A stretch of 64,000 nt of DNA. It comes from Novipirellula herctigrandis. Its GTDB lineage: Bacteria; Planctomycetota; Planctomycetia; Pirellulales; Pirellulaceae. The DNA is taken from positions 4,505,012-4,569,011 of the forward strand of contig SJPJ01000001.1 in NCBI GenBank assembly GCA_007859835.1, read 5' to 3'. Made by a program: the position numbers and the translations under genes. Positions 28,091 through 36,851 of the stretch are shown here, one piece after another; within the stretch, counting starts at the first letter, position 1, and every line of letters starts with the position of its first letter. The notes below the pieces were generated by a model. The model saw only the letters and a program-made list of their open reading frames with translations, was not told the origin of the DNA and did not search any database.

Positions 28091-29107
28091 TCAGACTTTC
28101 TTAAAACGATAGTGAGCAACAAACCACTCCGCGCCTTCGTGATAGCGAAACAATTCCGCACACGCCATGAAGAACATCCGCCACCTCTGCAAGCTCCTCT
28201 TTGCCTCGGACGGTGATAAATCTTGACTAAATCGATCCAGAATCACGCTGCGATTGGAATCCAAATTCGCGAGCCAATCCTGACTCGTTCTGTAATAGTG
28301 CATGCCATTGACTTGCCATTGCTGCTCGATTGCGAGTGACTCATCAAAATAGCCAAACAAGTCTTCCGAGGGCATCTGGCCACCAGTGAAAAAGTGACGC
28401 CCCATCCAATTCGAGACTCCCTCGGTATCAAACAGGTAAGGCGAATTTCGATGGCAAAAAACATGAACCAATGCCTTCCCATTCGGCTCAAGCCACCCGG
28501 CGACTCGTTCAAACAGCAACTGATAGTTTCGCATGTGTTCAAACATTTCAACCGAAACGACTCGATCAAATGTTTCGGCTAACTCGAACGAACGCATGTC
28601 CGCGGTGATCACACGGATGTTCAAAAGTTGACGCTCCGCCGCCTTGTTCTCAATAAACGCTCGCTGGCTGGCGGAATTGGATACTGCTGTGATCTCGCAG
28701 TTAGGAAATTTTTCTGCCATCCAAAGGGTCAACGATCCCCATCCGCAACCGAGTTCAAGCACTCGCATGCCGTCTTGAAGTTCGGCTCGCTCGCATGTCA
28801 TTTCAAGCATCACCTCTTCGGCTTCGGCGAGAGTCGTTTCGTCCGTTGTGTAAAAGCAGGAACTGTATTTCAAACGCGGACCCAAAACGTGCTCGTAAAA
28901 CTCGGCAGGGACTTCGTAGTGCTGGCGGTTTGCCTCGTCGGTGGCGATCGCTAACGGACTCGCACGAAGCGATTGAGCAAACGCTGCTGTGGCATCGGGG
29001 CCGTGCGTTCCAATGGATTGCAACCGTTTAGCCAACAAACGGCGAATCCCAATGCGAATCAGCGCATCGGGGATGAGACCTGACTCAGCAAGTTCAATTA
29101 AGTTCAT
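28091..29107 (-). CDS. Cyclopropane-fatty-acid-synthase-like SAM methyltransferase
   Basis: A 338-aa class I SAM-dependent methyltransferase of the CFA/mycolic-acid-synthase group. The SAM loop is MRVLELGCGWGSLTLWMA, preceded by HYEVPAEFYEHVLGPRLKYS (the acceptor-side HYD/YS region). It is followed by FDRVVSVEMFEHMRNYQ, typical of CFA enzymes that deliver a methyl or methylene group to a lipid double bond. It is shorter than E. coli Cfa (382) and lacks much of the N-terminal lipid-binding domain. It heads a two-gene unit with the DUF1475-like gene, divergent from a DUF1295 gene 115 bp away. The second CFA-type enzyme at 31996-33351 shows that the locus has two non-identical enzymes of this type. 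Confidence 0.88.
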   Translation of the reverse strand: MNLIELAESGLIPDALIRIGIRRLLAKRLQSIGTHGPDATAAFAQSLRASPLAIATDEANRQHYEVPAEFYEHVLGPRLKYSSCFYTTDETTLAEAEEVMLEMTCERAELQDGMRVLELGCGWGSLTLWMAEKFPNCEITAVSNSASQRAFIENKAAERQLLNIRVITADMRSFELAETFDRVVSVEMFEHMRNYQLLFERVAGWLEPNGKALVHVFCHRNSPYLFDTEGVSNWMGRHFFTGGQMPSEDLFGYFDESLAIEQQWQVNGMHYYRTSQDWLANLDSNRSVILDRFSQDLSPSEAKRSLQRWRMFFMACAELFRYHEGAEWFVAHYRFKKV

Positions 29108-29222
29108 TTTATCATTTCCAGTGATGCCAGACTTTCCTCGGTGGTACTATGTTACGTTCCTGAGAAGTCCAAAGACTGCGACATCCTCAAAAATCCGAGC
29201 CACTTGCCCCAGACGCACTACG

Positions 29223-30011
29223 ATGGAGTTTGCTGATTTCCTACCGAGCCTAGCAGCCATCGCTGGGATTATTTTTGTGCTGTGGGGCATCAGCTTGGCA
29301 ATTCGTGATGTCAGCATCGTCGACATTTTCTGGGGGCTCGGATTCGTTTTCATCGCTTGGTTTTCTCAGTGGATGGCCGGTCACTCGTCCACACGAACGA
29401 TGCTACTTGTGATGATGGTTACAATCTGGGGCGCCCGGTTAGGCATTTACCTCGGACGACGGAATTGGGGCAAGAAAGAAGATTATCGGTATGCGGCAAT
29501 GCGAGAAAAGCATGGCTCCGCGTTCCCAATCGTCAGTCTTGTGACCGTCTTTTCTCTTCAAGGATTGTTGATGTGGTTCATCTCGATGCCAATTCAGGTG
29601 GCGATTCTGAAATCGATTCCTTGGCATCCTGTGGTATGGTTTGGCGTGATCGTTTGGTCAATCGGGTTGTTTTTTGAATCGGTGGGCGATTATCAATTGG
29701 CTCGCTTCAAATCCGATCCGTCGAACCAAGGCAAAGTCATGGATCGTGGCTTATGGCACTACACTCGGCACCCGAATTACTTTGGTGACTTTTGCGTTTG
29801 GTGGGGCTTTTACCTGACCGCCGTTGAAAGCGGATCATGGTGGTGGACGATCCTCAGCCCGATCTTGATGACATTTCTGCTGCTTCGCGTCTCGGGAGTG
29901 CGACTACTGGAAAACTCACTTCGCAGCCGCGTCGATGGCTATGATGAATATGCAAGAATAACAAGTCCATTTTTCCCGCTTCCTCGTTCAAAAAGCTCTG
30001 CTTCGAGTTAA
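29223..30011 (+). CDS. DUF1295 (steroid 5-alpha-reductase-like) membrane protein
   Basis: A 262-aa polytopic membrane protein. The conserved C-terminal block GLWHYTRHPNYFGDFCVWWG is the NAD(P)H/SAM-contact signature shared by DUF1295, steroid 5-alpha-reductases and isoprenylcysteine methyltransferases. ATG 29223 (MEFADFLPSL) is chosen; the longer frame from 28989 overlaps the divergent methyltransferase and has no similarity to the family. It is the first gene of a plus-strand run (DUF1295, FAD oxidoreductase, DUF1365, CFA synthase) with a 3-bp gap to the next gene. Reduction of a lipid double bond is a plausible role, but is inferred from the superfamily. Confidence 0.88.
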   Translation: MEFADFLPSLAAIAGIIFVLWGISLAIRDVSIVDIFWGLGFVFIAWFSQWMAGHSSTRTMLLVMMVTIWGARLGIYLGRRNWGKKEDYRYAAMREKHGSAFPIVSLVTVFSLQGLLMWFISMPIQVAILKSIPWHPVVWFGVIVWSIGLFFESVGDYQLARFKSDPSNQGKVMDRGLWHYTRHPNYFGDFCVWWGFYLTAVESGSWWWTILSPILMTFLLLRVSGVRLLENSLRSRVDGYDEYARITSPFFPLPRSKSSASS

Positions 30012-30014
30012 CTG

Positions 30015-31322
30015 ATGCGAATTGCCATTGTCGGAACAGGAATCAGCGGCAGCTTAGTCGCGCGTCTGCTGTCATCACTGCACGATGTCGTTGTCTACGA
30101 AGCAAATCACTATGCCGGTGGGCACGCAAATACGGTCGACATATCGCTTGATGGAACAACGTACAGCGTCGACACGGGGTTTATGGTATTTAACGAGCGG
30201 ACGTATCCGAATTTTTGCAAGATGCTGGAATGGCTCGCGGTTCCATCGCAACCGAGCGAGATGAGTTTCAGCGTTCGCTGCAGTAACAGTCAAACCGAGT
30301 ACCAAGGAAGTTCGCTCAATGGCTTGTTTGCCCAACGTTCCAACTTGGTTCGCCCTTCCTTCTTGCGACTGCTGCGAGATATTGTCCGCTTTAATCGACT
30401 TGGAATGGCAGCAGCCGCAAGTGGCTGTTTAAAAGATGGGCGATCCGTGGGTGATTTCCTCAACGAGTGCTCGGTTGGCAAACGTTTTGTGCAGCACTAC
30501 CTGGTCCCAATGGCAGCGGCAATTTGGTCGAGCAAGCCAGAATCCATCCTGAGCTTCCCAGCGGAATTCATGATTGGCTTCTTTGCAAATCATGGACTAA
30601 TGCAACTTCGCGATCGTCCTCAATGGCGAACGATCCTCGGCGGTTCCCGACACTATTTGACTGCCTTGCTAGCGCCCCTTGAAAACCAATTACGTTTGAA
30701 TCAGGCAGTCACCGCAGTCGAGCGAAAAACAGATGGCGTCGTGGTCACGACAAATGACGGTAATCGCGAATGGTTTGATAAAATCGTTATGGCAAGCCAC
30801 GCCGACCAGACTCTGAAACTTTTGGCTCACCCTACGGATGCCGAACGAAAGGTCCTCGGGGCATTTTCCTATCAATTGAATGAAGCGGTGCTACACACGG
30901 ATTCAAGTCTTTTGCCTAAACGGCCGAGAACGTGGGCGAGCTGGAATTACCATATCCCCAAAGGAAGATCCTCCGCTGCATCGGTAACCTACGATCTAAG
31001 CCGATTGCAAAACCATGCATCGCCGGTGCCGATCCTGCTAACCTTGAACGAGACCGAAAGCATTGACCCGTCAAAAGTCATGCGAAACTTTTCCTACACT
31101 CATCCGGCTTTCGCGAGCGATTCGATCGCTGCGCAGAGTCAATTCCACAGCATCAGCGGCCATAATCGGACGCATTATTGCGGGGCGTATTGGGGCTATG
31201 GTTTTCACGAGGATGGCGTCAACAGCGCGATTAGCGTCGCCAAACATTTCGGAATCCCATTTCAATCATGCACAGTTGCATCTACGAAGGAACCGTCACG
31301 CATTGCCGCCACGAGCCTGTGA
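30015..31322 (+). CDS. FAD-dependent amine-oxidase-type oxidoreductase
   Basis: A 435-aa flavoprotein of the amine oxidase/phytoene desaturase superfamily. The dinucleotide-binding motif MRIAIVGTGISGSLVARLLS is at the very N-terminus, followed by VVYEANHYAGGHANTVD and TYSVDTGFMVFNERTYPNF. These are signatures of the group that accompanies DUF1365 and CFA synthase genes. The C-terminus contains HYCGAYWGYGFHEDGVNSA, an FAD-contact region. It starts 3 bp after the DUF1295 stop, and its 3' end overlaps the DUF1365 start by 55 bp. Acting on modified acyl chains is inferred from this constant neighbourhood. Confidence 0.9.
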   Translation: MRIAIVGTGISGSLVARLLSSLHDVVVYEANHYAGGHANTVDISLDGTTYSVDTGFMVFNERTYPNFCKMLEWLAVPSQPSEMSFSVRCSNSQTEYQGSSLNGLFAQRSNLVRPSFLRLLRDIVRFNRLGMAAAASGCLKDGRSVGDFLNECSVGKRFVQHYLVPMAAAIWSSKPESILSFPAEFMIGFFANHGLMQLRDRPQWRTILGGSRHYLTALLAPLENQLRLNQAVTAVERKTDGVVVTTNDGNREWFDKIVMASHADQTLKLLAHPTDAERKVLGAFSYQLNEAVLHTDSSLLPKRPRTWASWNYHIPKGRSSAASVTYDLSRLQNHASPVPILLTLNETESIDPSKVMRNFSYTHPAFASDSIAAQSQFHSISGHNRTHYCGAYWGYGFHEDGVNSAISVAKHFGIPFQSCTVASTKEPSRIAATSL

Positions 31323-32107
31323 TTCATCAGTTTAGGTATCGACTCTTCATGGTCTACTTGGATCTCGCTGAATTGCCATCGCTGGTGGGCCCAGGCAAGA
31401 TAATCTCCGATCGCAAGATTGCGGGCCGTTCGTTGCTGCGCGGTGACCACTTGTATGATTCGTCTGGATCAATCGAATCGGAAGTCCGCCGAATCGTACA
31501 GGAAAAAACGGGGGTCACTCCACTGGGGCCAATCCGAGTGCTGAGTCAATTGCGTTACCTAGGGTATTATTTCAGCCCATTGAATTTGTTTTACGTATTT
31601 GACGAAACGGACTCTCGAGTGGAAACGATTGTCGCCGAAGTCAGCAATACGCCGTGGAAAGAACGACATTGCTATGTGCTTTGGGAAGGGAACCGCCAAG
31701 ACAATGACAAAAACAATGGAACGCTAGACAACGTACTACGGTACTGTCATCCGAAGACATTTCATGTTTCGCCTTTTATGCAAATGGACATGCAATACCA
31801 ATGGCGAGTGACGTCGCCAACGAAGCATGCGACAATCCAATTGTCCAACTTTCAAGAGTCAAGAAAAGTGTTTGACGCCTCGATGACGCTCCAGCGTCGC
31901 GAGCTCACCAAACGCGAACTTCGTCGAATGACAACTCGTTACTTTTTGATGACCGCACGAATTGGTGTGGCGATTTACTTTCAGGCTTTGAGACTATGGT
32001 GGAAAAAATGCCCGTTTTATCCTCATCCCAAAGAGGTGAGCCCACCGGCATCCCATGCCAGCACGACGACGAAGGTATTGTCGAAAATCAACGACAAGGC
32101 CGGCTAG
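31268..32107 (+). CDS. DUF1365 family protein
   Basis: A 279-aa protein. The N-terminus MHSCIYEGTVTHCRHEPVIH followed by FRYRLFMVYLDLAELP is the canonical DUF1365 beginning. The start at 31268 is therefore well supported, although it lies 55 bp inside the preceding FAD oxidoreductase gene. LGYYFSPLNLFYVFD and EVSNTPWKERHCYVL are further family landmarks. DUF1365 almost always occurs with an FAD oxidoreductase and a CFA-type methyltransferase; its biochemical role is unknown. Its 3' end overlaps the next gene by 112 bp. Confidence 0.9.
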   Translation: MHSCIYEGTVTHCRHEPVIHQFRYRLFMVYLDLAELPSLVGPGKIISDRKIAGRSLLRGDHLYDSSGSIESEVRRIVQEKTGVTPLGPIRVLSQLRYLGYYFSPLNLFYVFDETDSRVETIVAEVSNTPWKERHCYVLWEGNRQDNDKNNGTLDNVLRYCHPKTFHVSPFMQMDMQYQWRVTSPTKHATIQLSNFQESRKVFDASMTLQRRELTKRELRRMTTRYFLMTARIGVAIYFQALRLWWKKCPFYPHPKEVSPPASHASTTTKVLSKINDKAG

Positions 32108-33351
32108 TCACCTCGCGCCGACTACGCTGGCTCGACGCCAATTGTTGGTTTCGTCGCGCGGTATTGCGACGATTGAGTCGGCTTGATACCGGCCAATTGA
32201 CCCTCGTCGATCGAAGTGACGGATATGAATTCGGAACAGTCGGCGACTCAGGATTAACAGCAACAATGAAGGTTCATCATCGGCGGTTCTATCGGACCAT
32301 CAGCCTTCGAGGCGCGCTCGGTGCCGCGGAGTCGTATTTGCGTGGCGATTGGGATTCGACCGACCTGACGACCACCCTTCGAATCTTAGTGAAGAACCGA
32401 GAGATGATCGCAAGCGTGGAAAATGGGACAGCGAGGTTACTACGCCCAGCTCTTGCGGCACTGAATTATCGTCGCCGAAACTCTCGCTCCGGAAGCAAGC
32501 GAAACATCGCGGCTCATTACGACCTAAGCAACGAATTCTTTTCGTTGATGCTAGATCCGACAATGACCTACAGTAGCGGCATTTTTTCGACCAAGAACTC
32601 AACGCTGCGAGACGCTTCGATCGAAAAGTACGATGTAATTTGCCAAAAACTGCAACTTAGCTCGCATGATCACGTGATCGAGATTGGTGGCGGATGGGGT
32701 GGGTTTGCAGAGTACGCTGCGCGAGAATATGGATGCCGCGTCACGACCACGACGATATCGGATCAGCAACATGCATATGCGGAAAAGCGATTTCGTGATG
32801 CGGGGCTTCTTGATCGAATCACCCTGTTGAAAGATGACTATCGCGATTTGACGGGCCAATACGACAAATTGGTGTCGATTGAAATGATCGAAGCAGTGGG
32901 CGAAAAGTACATGCCTCACTATTTCGCGAAATGTTCGCAGCTACTCAAACCCAACGGCATGATGTGTTTGCAAGCGATCACGATTCCCGACCACCGCTAC
33001 GATCGCTATCGCAAATCAGTCGACTTCATTCAACGCTACATTTTCCCAGGCGGTTTTTTGCCTAGCATGCGAGCAATGTCAACGTGCGTAGGACAAGCGA
33101 CCGATTTTCGATTTCTCCAATCGGAAGATTTTGGATCTCACTACGCCCAAACGATTGCTCGATGGCGTGAGAATTTCTGGAACAACCTTGACCGAGTCAA
33201 ACAGCTCGGGTTTGATGAGCGATTTATTCGCACATGGCACTATTATCTCTGCTACTGCGAAGCGGGGTTTGAGGAACGTGAAATCGGGGTGTCGCACGTG
33301 CTCCTCGCCAAACCCGGATGCCGCCGCGATCCAATTTTATCGCGAGGCTAG
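31996..33351 (+). CDS. Cyclopropane-fatty-acyl-phospholipid synthase
   Basis: Transfers a methylene group from SAM to cis double bonds of membrane phospholipids. The protein is up to 451 aa. It has an N-terminal lipid-binding-like part (LSRLDTGQLTLVDRSDGYEFG), the HYDLSNEFFSLMLDPTMTYS motif and SAM loop VIEIGGGWGGFAEYAA. YDKLVSIEMIEAVGEKYMPH and VDFIQRYIFPGGFLPS are the core CFA signatures. The start is uncertain: the ATG at 31996 overlaps DUF1365 by 112 bp, and the ATG at 32008 is an alternative. Conserved sequence begins only about residue 45. It closes the plus-strand lipid operon. Confidence 0.9.
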   Translation: MVEKMPVLSSSQRGEPTGIPCQHDDEGIVENQRQGRLVTSRRLRWLDANCWFRRAVLRRLSRLDTGQLTLVDRSDGYEFGTVGDSGLTATMKVHHRRFYRTISLRGALGAAESYLRGDWDSTDLTTTLRILVKNREMIASVENGTARLLRPALAALNYRRRNSRSGSKRNIAAHYDLSNEFFSLMLDPTMTYSSGIFSTKNSTLRDASIEKYDVICQKLQLSSHDHVIEIGGGWGGFAEYAAREYGCRVTTTTISDQQHAYAEKRFRDAGLLDRITLLKDDYRDLTGQYDKLVSIEMIEAVGEKYMPHYFAKCSQLLKPNGMMCLQAITIPDHRYDRYRKSVDFIQRYIFPGGFLPSMRAMSTCVGQATDFRFLQSEDFGSHYAQTIARWRENFWNNLDRVKQLGFDERFIRTWHYYLCYCEAGFEEREIGVSHVLLAKPGCRRDPILSRG

Positions 33352-33404
33352 ATGTTGGAGGACGCATGTCAACGTGCATCCGAGTTGGAGTTCAACTTAA
33401 CCCC

Positions 33405-34298
33405 CTATGCCTCCACCGTTCCAATCTCACCTTCGCCTTGGCTAGGGCGATAGCGTTTGGCTTTCATTCTTAGATTCAAGAATTCGACAATTAACGAAAA
33501 TGTCATTGCAAAGTAGACGTAACCTTTGTTGATCGGTGTGCCTACCGCGTCGCTTAGCAAAACGACACTGATTAGCATTAAGAACGACAACGCCAACATT
33601 TTCACCGTCGGGTGGTCTTGAACGAAGTCGCTGATCTGGTTCGCGAAAATGATCATCACGGTCACTGCGATGATCACCGCGGCGATCATGATTTCGATAT
33701 GGTTTGCCATCCCGACTGCGGTGATCACCGAGTCGAGTGAAAAAATCACATCCATAAATGCGATACGAATCAGTACCCCACTCATGGTGATCGCCGTTTT
33801 GCTTTGAGCGGCCGGTGTGATGCCATCGCTCGCCCCCCCTTGGTCACCGGGCATGTTACCGATATCCGCCTCTTCTTCGTCTCCTTCGATTTTGTGATGT
33901 ATTTCGCGGACGGCGGTATAGAGCAGAAACAAGCCGCCGAATAGCAAAATCAAGTCGCGACCAGAGATTTCGTTGATCTCAGGTGTATCGATCAGCTGCT
34001 GTGAAAACACTTCAATCGGCATCCAGTGCGATAGTTCCAATAGCGGATCTTCGAGGCTGATCAGCCAACCAATCATCAGCAAAAGTAGAATCCGCATCCC
34101 CATGGCCAAGAACAGCCCAACGCGACGAGCGACCGAGCGTTTGTCGGGCGGAAGTCGGCCAGTGATAATTGCGATGAAGACAATGTTGTCGATCCCTAAG
34201 ACGATTTCCATCGCGGTCAGCGCCAAAATCGCAATCAGCGATTCCATCGAATAGAGCGACGCACCTTCGGCAACTGCCGCAGTCGATGCAAATAACAT
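33405..34298 (-). CDS. TerC family integral membrane protein
   Basis: A 297-aa polytopic protein (about seven helices) with the TerC landmarks ALTAMEIVLGIDNIVFIAII, an acidic metal-coordinating first helix, and ASMDVIFSLDS-like text (FMDVIFSLDSVITAVGM). Family members (TerC, Alx, MeeF/MeeY) export Mn2+ or metalate exported proteins. The cytoplasmic loop contains an acidic stretch (EGDEEEADIGN). It lies 15 bp downstream of a TauE/SafE gene on the same strand, so the two are probably cotranscribed. Confidence 0.9.
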   Translation of the reverse strand: MLFASTAAVAEGASLYSMESLIAILALTAMEIVLGIDNIVFIAIITGRLPPDKRSVARRVGLFLAMGMRILLLLMIGWLISLEDPLLELSHWMPIEVFSQQLIDTPEINEISGRDLILLFGGLFLLYTAVREIHHKIEGDEEEADIGNMPGDQGGASDGITPAAQSKTAITMSGVLIRIAFMDVIFSLDSVITAVGMANHIEIMIAAVIIAVTVMIIFANQISDFVQDHPTVKMLALSFLMLISVVLLSDAVGTPINKGYVYFAMTFSLIVEFLNLRMKAKRYRPSQGEGEIGTVEA

Positions 34299-34313
34299 GA
34301 ATCGAATTCTCCT

Positions 34314-35075
34314 CTAGGTTTGACTCAGTAGCGGTGCGGCTAGTCCGACAAGTCCGACTAACAATAACATCGCTAGGGTGATCCGTCGCAGCCGTTTGCG
34401 GCCAAGCCATGTTCCGAACTTCAATCCCACAAAGGTCGAAAGCAGCAACAAAGGTGTGGTCGCTATCGAAGCCAAGCCTGGACCGATGATGCGGTTTCCA
34501 AAGCTGTAATACAACAACCCTAACGCGGGGAAAAGGCTGATCAAATAGGCTGCGAAAAGAAAGCCGCGCGTTTGACGTGTGTTCCAATCATGGGATTGGA
34601 CCCAAAACACCATCGGCGGCCCCCCCATGCCAACGATTCCTTGCAAGAAACCTGACGTAGGAAACGCCAACCAAGCCCACACCGGATGCAATTTGTGCCT
34701 GGGCTTGGGATTGAAGACCATGATCGTGATGGTAACGACCAAGACAATGCCGCCGACGCATTGGCGAAGCACCACAGCAGAAAGGCTTTCGAGCATTTTT
34801 AACGCTGCAATCCCGATCGGGACAAATGCGATTCGCGATAACCCCGGCACCGCCACTTTCGACACGGGGATCGAATCTCGTAGCACCCACACGCCCCAAA
34901 GGTTTTGCGGGACCGTTGCGACCAATAGTGACGTTTGGGCCTCAGGGATCGAATAACCCAGCCACATCAACACAGGAATCGTCAATAGTCCAGCGCCGAA
35001 GCCCGCTGCGGACTGGACAAACATCCCCAGACACAACACGCAAACAAACGGAATATAGTGGAGCCATTCACTCAT
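34314..35075 (-). CDS. TauE/SafE family sulfite/organosulfonate exporter-like membrane protein
   Basis: A 253-aa protein with about eight membrane helices. The first TauE repeat (AAGFGAGLLTIPVLMWLGYSI) and the second (SGFLQGIVGMGGPPMVFWV) carry the GxGG-type motifs of the family. ATG 35075 (MSEWLHYIPF) is chosen over the in-frame 35117, which adds a polar tail ahead of the first helix. It precedes terC by 15 bp. Substrate is unknown; sulfite, sulfonates or other small anions are typical. Confidence 0.87.
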   Translation of the reverse strand: MSEWLHYIPFVCVLCLGMFVQSAAGFGAGLLTIPVLMWLGYSIPEAQTSLLVATVPQNLWGVWVLRDSIPVSKVAVPGLSRIAFVPIGIAALKMLESLSAVVLRQCVGGIVLVVTITIMVFNPKPRHKLHPVWAWLAFPTSGFLQGIVGMGGPPMVFWVQSHDWNTRQTRGFLFAAYLISLFPALGLLYYSFGNRIIGPGLASIATTPLLLLSTFVGLKFGTWLGRKRLRRITLAMLLLVGLVGLAAPLLSQT

Positions 35076-35204
35076 CGCGGCATTGTAGCGACCTTTTTCG
35101 ATTCCCATGATGGGCATGTGACGGTGGTTTGACTAAAATTGGACGCGATCCTGCCTTGATTTCTGTACCAATCCCCCCATTTCCCTTCCTGAGAGACATA
35201 AGAC

Positions 35205-36758
35205 ATGCCACGTCTAAATCGTCGTCAATTCGCAGCCGCAGCCGCAGCGACCATCGCGTCCACAAGGATGTCACGACTTTCTGCTGCCGATTCGAATGAA
35301 AATGCGGTCGAGCCAAATGAAATTGCGGTCGGCCCAAATGAGAAATTGGGAGTCTGTATCGCAGGCGTCAATAGTCGTGGGCAAGAGCATATCCGAGGCT
35401 TTAGCCATGACCCTCGGACCGAAGTGCGAGCGATTGTGGATATTGACGAAAGTGTTGGTCAACGACGCGTGGAAAAGATCGCCGAGACGCAAGGCCGCAA
35501 GCCTGAATTCTTTACGGACTTACGCGAAGCGCTCGAAATGGATGGCATCGACATCGTCACCTCCGCCGCTCCAAATCATTGGCACGCATTGATGGGCATC
35601 TGGGCCATGCAAGCGGGAAAAGATGTCTACATCGAAAAACCGATTTGTCACAACCTCCACGAAGGTCGTGCCCTCGTGGCAGCAGCCGAAAAGTATGGCC
35701 GCATGTGCCAAACCGGAACACAGTGCCGCAGCAGTAGTGCAGTTCGAGATGCGATGCAATTGATCGCCGACGGAGGCATCGGCGAAGTCAACTTTGCTCG
35801 CGGACTATGCTACAAACGACGTCCGTCGATTGGAGCACTTGGTGACTATCCGATTCCTGAAAAAGTGAACTTCGATCTTTGGAGTGGTCCCGCCACGTAC
35901 ACGGATCCAAAGGTGACTCGCCGTCGTTTTCATTACGATTGGCATTGGCAACGTCACTACGGTAACGGCGACCTCGGCAACCAAGGCCCTCACCAAACCG
36001 ACATCGCGCGATGGGGGCTCGGACTAAACCGACACCCCAATGCAATCTTCACCTACGGGGGACGACTCGGATACCAAACCGAACAAAAAGACCCTAATTA
36101 CGTCGATGCTGGCGATACGGGAAACACCGAAATCTCACTTTACGATTACGGCGACAAGTGCATTGTGTTTGAAACACGAGGGCTCGACTGCAAAACGACG
36201 TCTGGCCCGGAGATCGAGCGTTTCTTTGGCAACAAAACCAGCAACAAGATCGGCGTGATCTTTTATGGCAACGAGGGCTACGTGGCACAAACGTCCTACG
36301 CACAGTGCACCGCGTATGACCTCGATATGAACGTGATCCAAGAGTTTCGTGCCAAGAACGTTGGCGATGCACACTTCGCAAACTTTATCGACTCCTGTCG
36401 GTCACGTGATGCATCGGCGCTGAACGCAGATGCATTGACGGGTCATTTGTCGGCCGGAGTAAGTCATCTTGGGAACATTTCCTACTACCTTGGCGAAAAA
36501 CATCACGTCTCGCCGGATCAACTTCGTAACGTGCTGTCAAAAGTGAAGAGTCTGGATGACAACGATGCGACACTTGACCGCACTATCGACCACCTCGTTG
36601 AAAATGGTGTTGAGTTGGACCAGACGCCACTTTCACTCGGAGCCCAACTGAAGTTCGATCCGGAAGCCGAACGGTTCATTGGCAATGATGACGCCAATGC
36701 AATGCTCAGCCGCGAGTACCGAAAAGGTTTCGAGGTACCATCCGCAGCAAACGTGTAG
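35205..36758 (+). CDS. Tat-exported Gfo/Idh/MocA family oxidoreductase
   Basis: A 517-aa NAD(P)-dependent sugar dehydrogenase-like protein. The N-terminus LNRRQFAAAAAATIAS is a twin-arginine signal. A low-complexity linker with repeated PNE...AVG units (35294-35344) follows. The Rossmann motif LGVCIAGVNSRGQEHIRGF and the signature KDVYIEKPICHNLHEGRALV (with the EKP lysine) define the family. Export with bound cofactor is typical for planctomycete members, which are thought to act on polysaccharide-derived sugars. It is monocistronic; a hairpin (36806-36825) lies shortly after the stop. Confidence 0.92.
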   Translation: MPRLNRRQFAAAAAATIASTRMSRLSAADSNENAVEPNEIAVGPNEKLGVCIAGVNSRGQEHIRGFSHDPRTEVRAIVDIDESVGQRRVEKIAETQGRKPEFFTDLREALEMDGIDIVTSAAPNHWHALMGIWAMQAGKDVYIEKPICHNLHEGRALVAAAEKYGRMCQTGTQCRSSSAVRDAMQLIADGGIGEVNFARGLCYKRRPSIGALGDYPIPEKVNFDLWSGPATYTDPKVTRRRFHYDWHWQRHYGNGDLGNQGPHQTDIARWGLGLNRHPNAIFTYGGRLGYQTEQKDPNYVDAGDTGNTEISLYDYGDKCIVFETRGLDCKTTSGPEIERFFGNKTSNKIGVIFYGNEGYVAQTSYAQCTAYDLDMNVIQEFRAKNVGDAHFANFIDSCRSRDASALNADALTGHLSAGVSHLGNISYYLGEKHHVSPDQLRNVLSKVKSLDDNDATLDRTIDHLVENGVELDQTPLSLGAQLKFDPEAERFIGNDDANAMLSREYRKGFEVPSAANV

Positions 36759-36805
36759 TCGATTCGGCGGGCAGATGCGACCATTTTCGCGTAAACTAGC
36801 GTGTC

Positions 36806-36825
36806 AGGCCTCATGGGTGAGGCCT
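36806..36825. terminator. Perfect 8-bp stem hairpin after the Gfo/Idh/MocA gene
   Basis: AGGCCTCA (36806-36813) and TGAGGCCT (36818-36825) pair perfectly around a TGGG loop, 48 bp after the stop codon and just before the next ATG (36852). A short T-run (CTTTTC) follows only after four bases. It may be a weak terminator or a leader hairpin of the downstream gene. Confidence 0.4.
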
Positions 36826-36851
36826 ACGGCTTTTCACGCGAGAATTCCCTG

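Noticed and set aside
28989..29222. Longer N-terminus for the DUF1295 protein
   Set aside because: It would overlap the divergent methyltransferase start and adds residues with no resemblance to the family; the ATG at 29223 begins directly at the first membrane helix.
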